In this document: positions 1 to 5,613 of the stretch, one piece after another
Layout: each line of letters opens with the position of its first letter
Numbering within the stretch: position 1 is the stretch's first letter
From: Pseudomonadota bacterium
GTDB lineage: Bacteria; Desulfobacterota; Syntrophia; Syntrophales; JADFWA01
Length of the DNA: 5,613 nt
Direction of reading: 5' to 3'
Assembly (NCBI GenBank): GCA_015222855.1
Contig: JADFWA010000037.1
Location: 1 to 5,613 of the forward strand
Made by a program: the position numbers and the translations under genes
The notes under the pieces: model-generated
Seen by the model: only the letters and a program-made list of their open reading frames with translations
Told to the model about the DNA's origin: nothing
Databases searched by the model: none

Positions 1-948
1 AACGAGATCCTTTGTGATGTATTCACGTTGAACATCGATGCCGCATCCTTCGTCGATATAAAAAACCGTGCTGGAGGCGATCCGCAGACTGTCTCGAAGA
101 TCATGCTCGACATCGTAGACAGATTCGGCAAGCATAAGAATCCCCATACCGGCTCGGGCGGCATGTTTATCGGGAAGGTCGCAAAGATCGGAGATGCGTT
201 AAAGGGCAGGATAGATTTGACCGAAGGAGACGAGATCGCAAGTCTTGTGAGCCTATCATTGACGCCTCTGCGAATCGACGAGATCATAAACGTTTATATG
301 GACAGGGATCAGGTGAACATCAAGGGCCAGGCCCTCCTGTTTGAAAGCGGGGTCTGGGTGAAACTCCCCGATGACATGCCCCAAACGCTTGCCCTGGCCG
401 TTCTGGATGTGGCGGGCGCCCCCGCGCAGGTGGACAGGATTGTATCGCCCGGTGACACGGTGGCCATTATCGGCGCCAGAGGAAAATCGGGCTTATTGTG
501 TTGTTATCAGGCCAAAAAAAAGGCCGGGCCGAAGGGCAGGGTTATTGCCATTGTTCATCGCGAAGAAGGAAAGGCGGATGTGGCAAATGCGCCGTTTGTC
601 GATGAGGTAATTGTCGGAAAGGCAGACCGTGCCGTTGACTTACTGCAAAAGGTGGAAGAGGCCACAGGCGGAAACCTGTGTGATGTGGTGATAAGCTGCG
701 TTTCAACGGATAATTGCGAGATGGGCGCTATCCTGATAGCGAGAGACCGCGGCAGTGTCTATTTCTTTTCCATGGCCACCAGTTTTACAAAGGCGGCCCT
801 GGGCGCCGAAGGCGTCGGCAAGGATGTGGAAATGATAATCGGTAACGGATATTGCATGGGCCACGCCGAGCTTACGTTGAATATCATGCGTCAAAGCAGA
901 TATCTTAGGGCACTTTATACCAATAGATATGTAAACGGCCAGCCATGA
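1..948 (+). CDS. kdd: L-erythro-3,5-diaminohexanoate dehydrogenase, 5'-partial
   Basis: Oxidises L-erythro-3,5-diaminohexanoate to 5-amino-3-oxohexanoate with NAD(P)+ in the cytoplasm, releasing ammonia; third stage of lysine fermentation. The frame is open from base 1, so the gene enters the window from the left. 315 residues are visible, and by comparison with recalled family members (about 340-350 aa) some 30-40 N-terminal residues are missing. The TTG at 28 lies inside the conserved stretch NEILCDVFTLNIDAASF and is not the start. Family hallmarks seen are TGSGGM, LVSLSLTPLRIDEIIN, a dinucleotide-binding loop GARGKSG (visible residues 158-164), and the C-terminal FFSMATSFTKAALGAEGVGKDVEMIIGN region, which I split here as FFSMATSF then KAALGAEGVGKDV. 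The stop is TGA at 946-948. It sits directly upstream of kamA in the same direction. Identification rests on recalled sequence similarity and operon context; NAD versus NADP preference cannot be told. Confidence 0.95.
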   Translation, partial: NEILCDVFTLNIDAASFVDIKNRAGGDPQTVSKIMLDIVDRFGKHKNPHTGSGGMFIGKVAKIGDALKGRIDLTEGDEIASLVSLSLTPLRIDEIINVYMDRDQVNIKGQALLFESGVWVKLPDDMPQTLALAVLDVAGAPAQVDRIVSPGDTVAIIGARGKSGLLCCYQAKKKAGPKGRVIAIVHREEGKADVANAPFVDEVIVGKADRAVDLLQKVEEATGGNLCDVVISCVSTDNCEMGAILIARDRGSVYFFSMATSFTKAALGAEGVGKDVEMIIGNGYCMGHAELTLNIMRQSRYLRALYTNRYVNGQP

Positions 949-1007
949 AACAGCTCCCGCCCAAACCCTCCCCCTTGAAGGGGGAGGGCAAGGTGGGGGT
1001 GAAACAG
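946..1007. repeat. 46-bp palindromic element between 8-bp direct repeats
   Basis: A perfect 11-bp inverted repeat (966-976 CCCTCCCCCTT against 978-988 AAGGGGGAGGG) is centred on base 977, with weak pairing further out. The identical octamer TGAAACAG occurs at 946-953 and 1000-1007, bounding a 46-bp core (954-999) whose midpoint (976.5) nearly coincides with the palindrome centre. The left octamer contains the kdd stop codon. The G+C-rich palindrome resembles dispersed intergenic repeats common in environmental proteobacterial genomes (general knowledge). No T tract follows the stem, so it does not look like an intrinsic terminator. The octamers may be a target-site duplication or part of the repeat itself. 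Confidence 0.7.
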
Positions 1008-1051
1008 AAAATACATCATTATTGTAAATACGAATTAAAGCACTAAACAAT

Positions 1052-1055
1052 GGAG
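1052..1055 (+). promoter_or_regulatory. ribosome binding site of kamA
   Basis: GGAG lies 10 nt before the ATG at 1066. It would be only 4 nt from the in-frame TTG at 1060, too close for normal initiation. The ATG at 1050 is in another frame. This supports 1066 as the kamA start. Confidence 0.6.
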
Positions 1056-1065
1056 ATTATTGAAG

Positions 1066-2316
1066 ATGGTCAAAACAAAGAGGAACAATCCCTATGCCGG
1101 TATCCCGCCGAAAAAATGGAACGACTGGAAATGGCAGATAAAGAACCGGTTGACAAGCGTAGAAGATATCATCCGGGTACTCAACCCCTCGGAAGAAATC
1201 ATCGAAGGGATAAAAATTGCCGCAGAACATTTTCGAATGGCCATTACGCCTTATTACGCAAGCTTGATTGACATGGATGCCGGGTATTGTCCCATAAGGG
1301 CCCAGGCAATTCCGACCGCCAGCGAGGCGGATTTTTCGGACAGCGACATGGTTGACCCTCTGGAAGAGGAGCGCGACTCACCGGTACCGGGGCTGACGCA
1401 CAGATACCCGGACCGCGTATTGCTTCTGGTCACTGGCAACTGTTCCATGTACTGCCGCCATTGCACCCGCCGCCGGTTCGTCGGACATACCGACAAAGAT
1501 TTCGATGCCAGGCACTTTGAAGACGCCCTGAACTACATCAGGAAACATCCTGAGATCCGGGATGTTATCGTTTCCGGCGGCGATCCTTTGGTGATGACCG
1601 ATGCGAAACTCGAGAAGATACTGGGGGCGCTGCGTTCCATCCCCCATGTCGAGATTATCCGCATCGGCACCCGGACGCCGGTGGTTCTTCCCATGCGGAT
1701 CACGCCCGGCCTGATCAAAATGCTTAGAAAATACCATCCCATTTACATCGCCACGCATTTCAATCATGCAAAAGAGATTACCCCGGAATCGAAGCATGCC
1801 TGCGCCATGCTGGCGGACGGCGGGTTTCCCATCGTAAACCAGTCTGTCCTCCTGAGGCAGGTCAACGATTGCCCCCATGTCATGAAGGAACTCAACCAGA
1901 AGCTCCTCACCATTCGCGTGATGCCGTATTACATCTACCAGTGTGATCTTTCCCGGGGGATATCCCATTTCAGGACGTCTCTGGGCCGGGGCATTCAGGT
2001 ACTGGAAGCGCTCCGGGGGCACACATCGGGTCTCGCCGTGCCGACATTTGTTGTGGACCTTCCCGGAGGAGGCGGCAAGGTGCCGCTCATGCCGACGTAT
2101 ATCCTTGCCAGGAGCGATGACAGGGCGGTTCTGCGAAACTACGAAGGAGCCATCACCGTATACATGGAACCGCACCGGTGGGACAGCATCTGCGGACATG
2201 ATCCCGCATGCGGCCAGGAAAGATACAAATCAAAAAAAGGGCCGGGTATGCTCATGACCAAACCCCATACCGTTCTGGAGCCGACGAGGCGGCGAATTGG
2301 TCCCAAACTGTTGTAG
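1066..2316 (+). CDS. kamA: L-lysine 2,3-aminomutase (radical SAM, PLP)
   Basis: Interconverts L-lysine and L-beta-lysine, the first step of the pathway, using a [4Fe-4S] cluster, S-adenosylmethionine and PLP. With the ATG at 1066 the protein is 416 aa, equal to the C. subterminale enzyme as I recall it. The radical-SAM triad C126-x3-C130-x2-C133 (CSMYCRHC) is followed by TRRRF, whose R135 matches the carboxylate-binding arginine. The PLP lysine is K338 in PGGGGK. D294 (YQCDLS) and D331 (VVDLPG) match the two aspartates that bind the lysine epsilon-amino group; glutamate 2,3-aminomutases change these, so lysine is the likely substrate. C269 matches one zinc ligand, but the C-terminal zinc cluster reads C376-x-H378-x3-C382 rather than the C-x-C-x2-C I recall. 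kamD starts 23 nt downstream, so the two are probably co-transcribed. Confidence 0.97.
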   Translation: MVKTKRNNPYAGIPPKKWNDWKWQIKNRLTSVEDIIRVLNPSEEIIEGIKIAAEHFRMAITPYYASLIDMDAGYCPIRAQAIPTASEADFSDSDMVDPLEEERDSPVPGLTHRYPDRVLLLVTGNCSMYCRHCTRRRFVGHTDKDFDARHFEDALNYIRKHPEIRDVIVSGGDPLVMTDAKLEKILGALRSIPHVEIIRIGTRTPVVLPMRITPGLIKMLRKYHPIYIATHFNHAKEITPESKHACAMLADGGFPIVNQSVLLRQVNDCPHVMKELNQKLLTIRVMPYYIYQCDLSRGISHFRTSLGRGIQVLEALRGHTSGLAVPTFVVDLPGGGGKVPLMPTYILARSDDRAVLRNYEGAITVYMEPHRWDSICGHDPACGQERYKSKKGPGMLMTKPHTVLEPTRRRIGPKLL

Positions 2317-2328
2317 GATTTTGTGCTG

Positions 2329-2333
2329 AAGGA
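2329..2333 (+). promoter_or_regulatory. ribosome binding site of kamD
   Basis: AAGGA lies 6 nt before the ATG at 2340. The frame stays open upstream to about 2208 inside kamA, but that extension only repeats kamA sequence in another frame and has no family counterpart. The site decides the start at 2340. Confidence 0.8.
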
Positions 2334-2339
2334 ATAAAA

Positions 2340-3902
2340 ATGGCAAAGCTCCCTTTAAATCAAGAACAAATTGACCGGGTGAAAGACCTTGCCAGAACCG
2401 TTGCCGATGATGTCCAGCGGTTTTTTTCAAGACATTCCTCCATTTCCGTGGAAAGAACCGTCCTTCGACTTTACGGCGTGGACGGTGTGGACGGCGAGGG
2501 GATTCCCCTTCCAAACCGGCTTGTCGATCTTTGGCGTGAAGATAACGATATTTCTTCCGGCATTTCGAGGAGTTTTGCCAGAGCCGTGCTAACATCCGGC
2601 AAAGACCCCCAAACCACGGCGGAGCTCATTTGCCGGGGGAAAATCACATTCAACGGTCCAAATAAATTTTCTGACGATGCTATCAAAGAAAAAGAGGGTG
2701 AACTTGTAAAACGCGCGGTTGCAGCCCTTGATGCGACGCGTAAAAGAAAGCTTGAAAAGATTGAAAAACACCCGCTTCCGAAGCAACCCTGGCGGTATCT
2801 AATCGTTGCCACCGGAAATGTTTATGAAGATCGGATACAGGCAAGATCTGCCGTCATGGCCGGCGCGGATATTATCGCCCAGATACGGAGCACCGCCCAG
2901 TCACTTCTCGACTATGTCCCTTACGGCCCCACAACAGAAGGCTTCGGGGGGACCTTTGCAACCCAGGCCAATTTCAGGATAATGCGCGATGCCCTAGACG
3001 AAGCCTCCGAAGATCAGGGCAGGTATATCCGCCTGGTCAACTATTCCTCCGGACTCTGCATGGCGGAAATCGCGGCCTGTGCCGCCCTTGAGGACCTGGA
3101 CATTCTGCTTAACGATTCCATGTACGGCATCCTTTTCAGGGATATCAACATGAAGCGGACCTTCATCGACCAGTATTTCAGCCGGCTGATCTGTTCCAGG
3201 GCAAAAATCATCATCAATACGGGAGAGGACAACTACCTGACGACCGCCGACGCCATTGATCAGGCATATACGGTGACGGCATCTCAGCTCATCAACGAGG
3301 CCATGGCCAGAAACGCTCTTTTGACGGACGACCTGCTCGGACTCGGTCACGCCTTTGAGATCAATCCGCAGATTGAAAACGCATTTCTGTATGAGCTTGC
3401 CCATGCCCAACTGGCAAGGCAGTTGTTTCCCGAAGTGCCGCTGAAATATATGCCGCCCACAAGATACAAAAGTACGGATATTTTCTATTCCCATGCCCAG
3501 GACACCCTTTTCAATCTGGCCTCCGTTCTCACGGGGCAGGGAATTCATCTGGCCGGAATATTGACCGAAGCCATCCACAACCCCTTTATGCAGGACAGAT
3601 ACCTCTCCCTTCGCAGCATCGATTATGTATTCAATATTGCCAGAGGCCTTGGAGATGAAATTGAATTTAAAAGAAACGGATTTATCGCCGGACGGGCGCG
3701 GCAGGTCCTGGATGAGACGGAATCCTTCCTGAAAAGTATTCATGAGACCGGACTGATGGAGGCGATCAGCCGGGGACAATTTGCCGGTATCAGCCGGCCT
3801 GTTGGCGGCGGAAAGGGCCTTGACGGCGTGTTCGAAAAAGGGCCGGCCTATTCCAATCCGATTATGGAAAGACTCGAAGAAGATGGTGTGCTCCATGAGT
3901 GA
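2340..3902 (+). CDS. kamD: beta-lysine 5,6-aminomutase, large (alpha) subunit
   Basis: Large subunit of the adenosylcobalamin- and PLP-dependent enzyme that moves the epsilon-amino group of L-beta-lysine (or D-lysine) to carbon 5, giving 3,5-diaminohexanoate. The protein is 520 aa against about 516 for C. sticklandii KamD (recalled). The TIM-barrel core is highly conserved: VATGNVYED, IRSTAQSLLDYVPYGPTTEG (residues 182-201) continuing into FGGT, YSSGLCMAEIAA, LNDSMYGILFRDINM, INTGEDNYLTTADA, LGHAFE and KYMPPT. The serine and arginine of the IRSTAQS stretch fall where PLP-phosphate contacts lie in the family. The cobalamin-binding motif and PLP lysine are on KamE. The N-terminal segment (about residues 1-50) is more divergent. 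The last codons overlap the kamE start by 8 nt, which suggests coupled translation of subunits that work 1:1. Confidence 0.97.
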   Translation: MAKLPLNQEQIDRVKDLARTVADDVQRFFSRHSSISVERTVLRLYGVDGVDGEGIPLPNRLVDLWREDNDISSGISRSFARAVLTSGKDPQTTAELICRGKITFNGPNKFSDDAIKEKEGELVKRAVAALDATRKRKLEKIEKHPLPKQPWRYLIVATGNVYEDRIQARSAVMAGADIIAQIRSTAQSLLDYVPYGPTTEGFGGTFATQANFRIMRDALDEASEDQGRYIRLVNYSSGLCMAEIAACAALEDLDILLNDSMYGILFRDINMKRTFIDQYFSRLICSRAKIIINTGEDNYLTTADAIDQAYTVTASQLINEAMARNALLTDDLLGLGHAFEINPQIENAFLYELAHAQLARQLFPEVPLKYMPPTRYKSTDIFYSHAQDTLFNLASVLTGQGIHLAGILTEAIHNPFMQDRYLSLRSIDYVFNIARGLGDEIEFKRNGFIAGRARQVLDETESFLKSIHETGLMEAISRGQFAGISRPVGGGKGLDGVFEKGPAYSNPIMERLEEDGVLHE

Positions 3903-4629
3903 AACAATGATCAGGCCTTATGGCGACACGTTGAATGACGGCATGGTGCAACTGTCTTTTACCCTGCCGGTTGAAAACGGCCCCAAAGCGAGAAAGGCGG
4001 CGGAAATATATGTATCAAAACTCAATTTTAAAGACATCGCGGTGGTACATGCCGAAAGGATTGCGGATAACTTCACATTTTTTGTGGTCTATGCCAGAGC
4101 GGTACCGACACTCGACTATTCAGAGGTGAAACCCGCCGAAGTTGAAATTGAGGCTATGAGTTTTTCTGAAATAAACCGGCTGATTAAAAGCAAACTCAAC
4201 CGCCCCCTTACGGTTGTCGGCGCAACTATCGGCAGCGATGCCCATACCGTGGGGATCGATGCTATTATGAATATGAAGGGGTATAACCAGGATTACGGGC
4301 TGGAACGTTATCCCCATATCAATGCCTGCAACATGGGCGCTCAGGTTTCCTGCGAGGCCTTGATCGAAAAGGCGCTTGAACTAAACGCGGATGCCATTCT
4401 GGTCTCCCAGACCATAACCCAGAGAGATGTATATATACGCAACCTTACGGAACTGGTCGAGCTTCTGAAAACGGAAAATTTGAGGGATCGGTTTATACTA
4501 ATTGCAGGCGGGCCAAGGGTTACCAACGATCTTGCGAAAAAACTGGGGTATGACGCCGGATTCGGGCCGGGTACCGTGCCCTCTTCCGTGGCGTCTTTCC
4601 TGATTGTTAGAATACTTGAAAAAATGTAA
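3895..4629 (+). CDS. kamE: beta-lysine 5,6-aminomutase, small (beta) subunit, C-terminus altered by insertion
   Basis: Small subunit of beta-lysine 5,6-aminomutase; carries the B12-binding Rossmann domain and the PLP lysine. 244 aa from the ATG at 3895, which overlaps the kamD end as ATGAGTGA; the ATG at 3907 (MIRPYGD) is a possible alternative. After an N-terminal dimerisation region (PYGDTLNDGMVQLSFTLPV), the base-off cobalamin motif is D115-x-H117-x2-G120 (DAHTVG), with H117 as the lower cobalt ligand. K128 in MNMKGY lies 11 residues later, matching the spacing of the PLP lysine in C. sticklandii (H133, K144). S171 (LVSQT) and G205-G206 (AGGPR) complete the B12 fold. The N-terminus is somewhat shorter than the clostridial protein. 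The TAA stop (4627-4629) lies inside the left terminal repeat of the element at 4626-4964, and six former C-terminal residues appear to survive downstream at 4974-4991. All cofactor motifs are upstream of the change, so activity is probably kept. Confidence 0.95.
   Translation: MSETMIRPYGDTLNDGMVQLSFTLPVENGPKARKAAEIYVSKLNFKDIAVVHAERIADNFTFFVVYARAVPTLDYSEVKPAEVEIEAMSFSEINRLIKSKLNRPLTVVGATIGSDAHTVGIDAIMNMKGYNQDYGLERYPHINACNMGAQVSCEALIEKALELNADAILVSQTITQRDVYIRNLTELVELLKTENLRDRFILIAGGPRVTNDLAKKLGYDAGFGPGTVPSSVASFLIVRILEKM
4618..4625. repeat. target-site duplication, left copy
   Basis: GAAAAAAT, identical to 4965-4972 and abutting the left end of the element. It is coding, giving the Glu-Lys and part of the final Met of present-day KamE. 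The match extends to nine bases (GAAAAAATG) because both the element end and the target continue with G. Confidence 0.85.
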
Positions 4630-4660
4630 CTATTCAGCCACCAAGACACGAAGTCACTAA
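4626..4660 (+). repeat. left terminal inverted repeat
   Basis: Begins GTAACTATTCAGCCACCAAG and pairs with 4930-4964 at 29 of 35 positions. The TAA at 4627-4629 falls in the kamE frame and ends that gene. The CCACCAAGACACGAAG core resembles a repeat seen often between genes in sulfate-reducer-type genomes (recollection, not searched). Confidence 0.85.
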
Positions 4661-4706
4661 AATCACATCATAATTTATGATAACCAGAGGCATTTGATTA
4701 ATAAAA

Positions 4707-4733
4707 ATATCGTAACACTTTAGTCGTTTGAAA
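4707..4733 (+). repeat. inner inverted repeat, left arm
   Basis: Pairs with 4865-4891: ACTTTAG and GTTTGAAA are exact in both arms, with about five or six mismatches over 27 positions. With the terminal repeats this gives the whole element long foldback potential, with the G+C-rich block forming the loop region. Confidence 0.7.
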
Positions 4734-4738
4734 TCCCC

Positions 4739-4757
4739 CCCCCTTTAGAAAAGGGGG
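4739..4757. repeat. G+C-rich hairpin 1 in element centre
   Basis: CCCCCTTT (4739-4746), loop AGA, AAAGGGGG (4750-4757): a perfect 8-bp stem. The C run extends to nine bases (4735-4743). AAATCCCC at 4731-4738 has its complement GGGGATTT at 4837-4844, enclosing both central hairpins. There is no T tract after the stem, so it is not called a terminator. Confidence 0.75.
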
Positions 4758-4788
4758 AGGTCATAAGGTTCTCCCCCTCCCCACAGTT

Positions 4789-4809
4789 CCCTCTCCCTCA
4801 GGGAGAGGG
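4789..4809. repeat. G+C-rich hairpin 2 in element centre
   Basis: CCCTCTCCCT (4789-4798), one base, AGGGAGAGGG (4800-4809): a perfect 10-bp palindrome. It is followed by TCAGGGTGAGGGG, the form of a widespread dispersed intergenic repeat. No T tract follows. It is of the same general class as the palindrome after kdd but differs in sequence. Confidence 0.8.
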
Positions 4810-4864
4810 TCAGGGTGAGGGGCAAGTGGAGTTAGAGGGGATTTTAATAGTAATCATTACTTTT

Positions 4865-4891
4865 TTTCAAACAGCTAAAGTATTACAAAAT
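4865..4891 (-). repeat. inner inverted repeat, right arm
   Basis: Reverse complement of 4707-4733 with a few mismatches. Its offset from the element midpoint is about 8 nt, so the right half has gained a little sequence next to the G+C-rich block; a small palindrome, GTAATCATTAC, lies there at 4850-4860. Confidence 0.7.
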
Positions 4892-4929
4892 ATCCGGAAA
4901 TTATGGGGAAACATAATTATTTTCTACAC

Positions 4930-4964
4930 TTTGTGCCTTGGTGCCTTTGTGGCTGAGTAGTTAC
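4930..4964 (-). repeat. right terminal inverted repeat
   Basis: Reads, inward on the minus strand, GTAACTACTCAGCCACAAAG and onward, matching the left end except for six substitutions. It ends at C4964, directly against the right octamer. Confidence 0.85.
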
Positions 4965-4972
4965 GAAAAAAT
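4965..4972. repeat. target-site duplication, right copy
   Basis: GAAAAAAT, identical to 4618-4625. Its last two bases begin the ATG at 4971, which was an internal Met codon of kamE before the insertion if the reconstruction is right. Confidence 0.85.
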
Positions 4973-4993
4973 GGAAGAGGAGGAAACGAAATA

Positions 4994-4994
<1 letters not shown>
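4971..4994 (+). pseudogene. detached 3' end of kamE
   Basis: Seven codons, MEEEETK, then TAA (4992-4994). If 4626-4972 (element plus one octamer) is removed, kamE reads through in frame as ...LEKM then EEEETK and stops, its TAA overlapping the kal ATG as TAATG. The repeated ATG gives this remnant a start codon, and its Glu codons double as the kal ribosome binding site. It is probably not a functional peptide gene. The evidence is the exact octamer repeat, the frame match and the stop-start overlap. Confidence 0.75.
4978..4983 (+). promoter_or_regulatory. ribosome binding site of kal
   Basis: A full AGGAGG lies 10 nt before the ATG at 4994. It is 5 nt beyond the right octamer, so the insertion left kal's own initiation signals intact. 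Confidence 0.85.

Positions 4995-5613
<619 letters not shown>

Larger units (their letters stand above)
4626..4964. mobile_element. MITE-like foldback element, 339 bp, non-coding
   Basis: Bounded by imperfect 35-bp terminal inverted repeats, 4626-4660 and 4930-4964, matching at 29 of 35 positions; both ends start GTAACTA read inward. Identical octamers GAAAAAAT lie immediately outside, at 4618-4625 and 4965-4972, as expected of an 8-bp target-site duplication. A second inverted pair is nested inside (4707-4733 with 4865-4891), and the centre holds two G+C-rich hairpins. I see no open frame of meaningful length and no transposase, so it would be non-autonomous. Ends starting GTAA with 8-bp duplications are what I recall of the IS66 family; assignment to that transposase is inference. 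It fills nearly all of the 364-nt gap between kamE and kal and supplies the kamE stop codon. Confidence 0.85.

Noticed and set aside
28..30. TTG as start of kdd
   Set aside because: The frame is open to base 1 and the residues before it (NEILCDVFT) continue the family's conserved N-terminal region; the true start is upstream of the window.
966..988. Intrinsic terminator after kdd
   Set aside because: The stem is followed by CAAGGTGGGGG, not by T residues.
1060..1062. TTG as start of kamA
   Set aside because: Only 4 nt from GGAG; the ATG at 1066 gives better spacing and a length of 416 aa matching the family.
1378..2199. Long open frame on the minus strand opposite kamA (273 codons)
   Set aside because: Lies wholly within kamA, which has strong family motifs; the translation is rich in Arg, His and Pro with no recognisable domain.
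2208..2339. N-terminal extension of KamD overlapping kamA
   Set aside because: No family counterpart; AAGGA and the ATG at 2340 give a normal KamD length and N-terminus.
2994..3896. Long open frame on the minus strand opposite kamD (300 codons)
   Set aside because: A shadow of the conserved kamD frame; no plausible domain and no ribosome binding site seen.
4739..4809. Intrinsic terminator between kamE and kal
   Set aside because: Both stems are strong but neither is followed by a T tract; they look like dispersed repeat hairpins, and kal and kce belong to the same pathway.
4690..4920. Promoter for kal within the element
   Set aside because: The A+T-rich segments contain scattered TTGATT-, TTACAA- and TATAAT-like words, but I found no pair with acceptable spacing.
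4626..4964. CRISPR array or toxin-antitoxin or other defence system
   Set aside because: The repeats are inverted, not regularly spaced direct repeats, and no cas-like, toxin-like or other accessory coding frame exists in the window.

Overview
The window carries most of one co-directional operon for lysine fermentation by the 3-aminobutyryl-CoA route. All genes are on the + strand, in the order kdd (5' end cut by the window), kamA, kamD, kamE, kal, kce (3' end cut). I recognised the families by recalled similarity to the Clostridium subterminale/sticklandii, Fusobacterium nucleatum and Cloacamonas enzymes and by cofactor and active-site motifs; no search was run.

Pathway logic: KamA turns L-lysine into L-beta-lysine. 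KamD and KamE together turn beta-lysine into 3,5-diaminohexanoate. Kdd oxidises this to 5-amino-3-oxohexanoate. Kce cleaves that with acetyl-CoA into acetoacetate and 3-aminobutyryl-CoA, and Kal removes ammonia to give crotonyl-CoA. Crotonyl-CoA and acetoacetate then feed butyrate or acetyl-CoA metabolism, whose genes are not in the window. Every committed step from lysine to crotonyl-CoA is therefore encoded here.

Layout: 1-948 kdd; 949-1065 a short gap with a G+C-rich palindrome; 1066-2316 kamA; 2340-3902 kamD; 3895-4629 kamE (8-nt overlap with kamD); 4630-4993 a gap filled by a repeat element; 4994-5386 kal; 5376-5613 kce (11-nt overlap with kal). The MutS-like kamC and its partner kamB, which I recall between kamA and kamD in some Firmicutes and Fusobacteria, are absent: kamA and kamD are 23 nt apart.

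The most informative non-coding feature is a 339-bp foldback element at 4626-4964. It has 35-bp imperfect terminal inverted repeats starting GTAAC and is flanked by identical 8-bp direct repeats (GAAAAAAT). Removing the element and one repeat copy in silico rejoins kamE to a seven-codon open stretch (4971-4994) that ends in a TAATG overlap with kal. The element therefore appears to have cut the last six residues from KamE, supplied its present stop codon, and broken a kamE-kal coupling. A second, 46-bp palindromic element after kdd (954-999) also lies between 8-bp direct repeats, and its left copy contains the kdd stop codon.

Organism: an anaerobic amino-acid-fermenting bacterium of middling G+C (by eye about half). 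The dispersed C-rich palindromes and the CCACCAAGACACGAAG-type terminal repeat resemble intergenic repeats I associate with Desulfobacterota and related environmental genomes. This placement is a weak inference.
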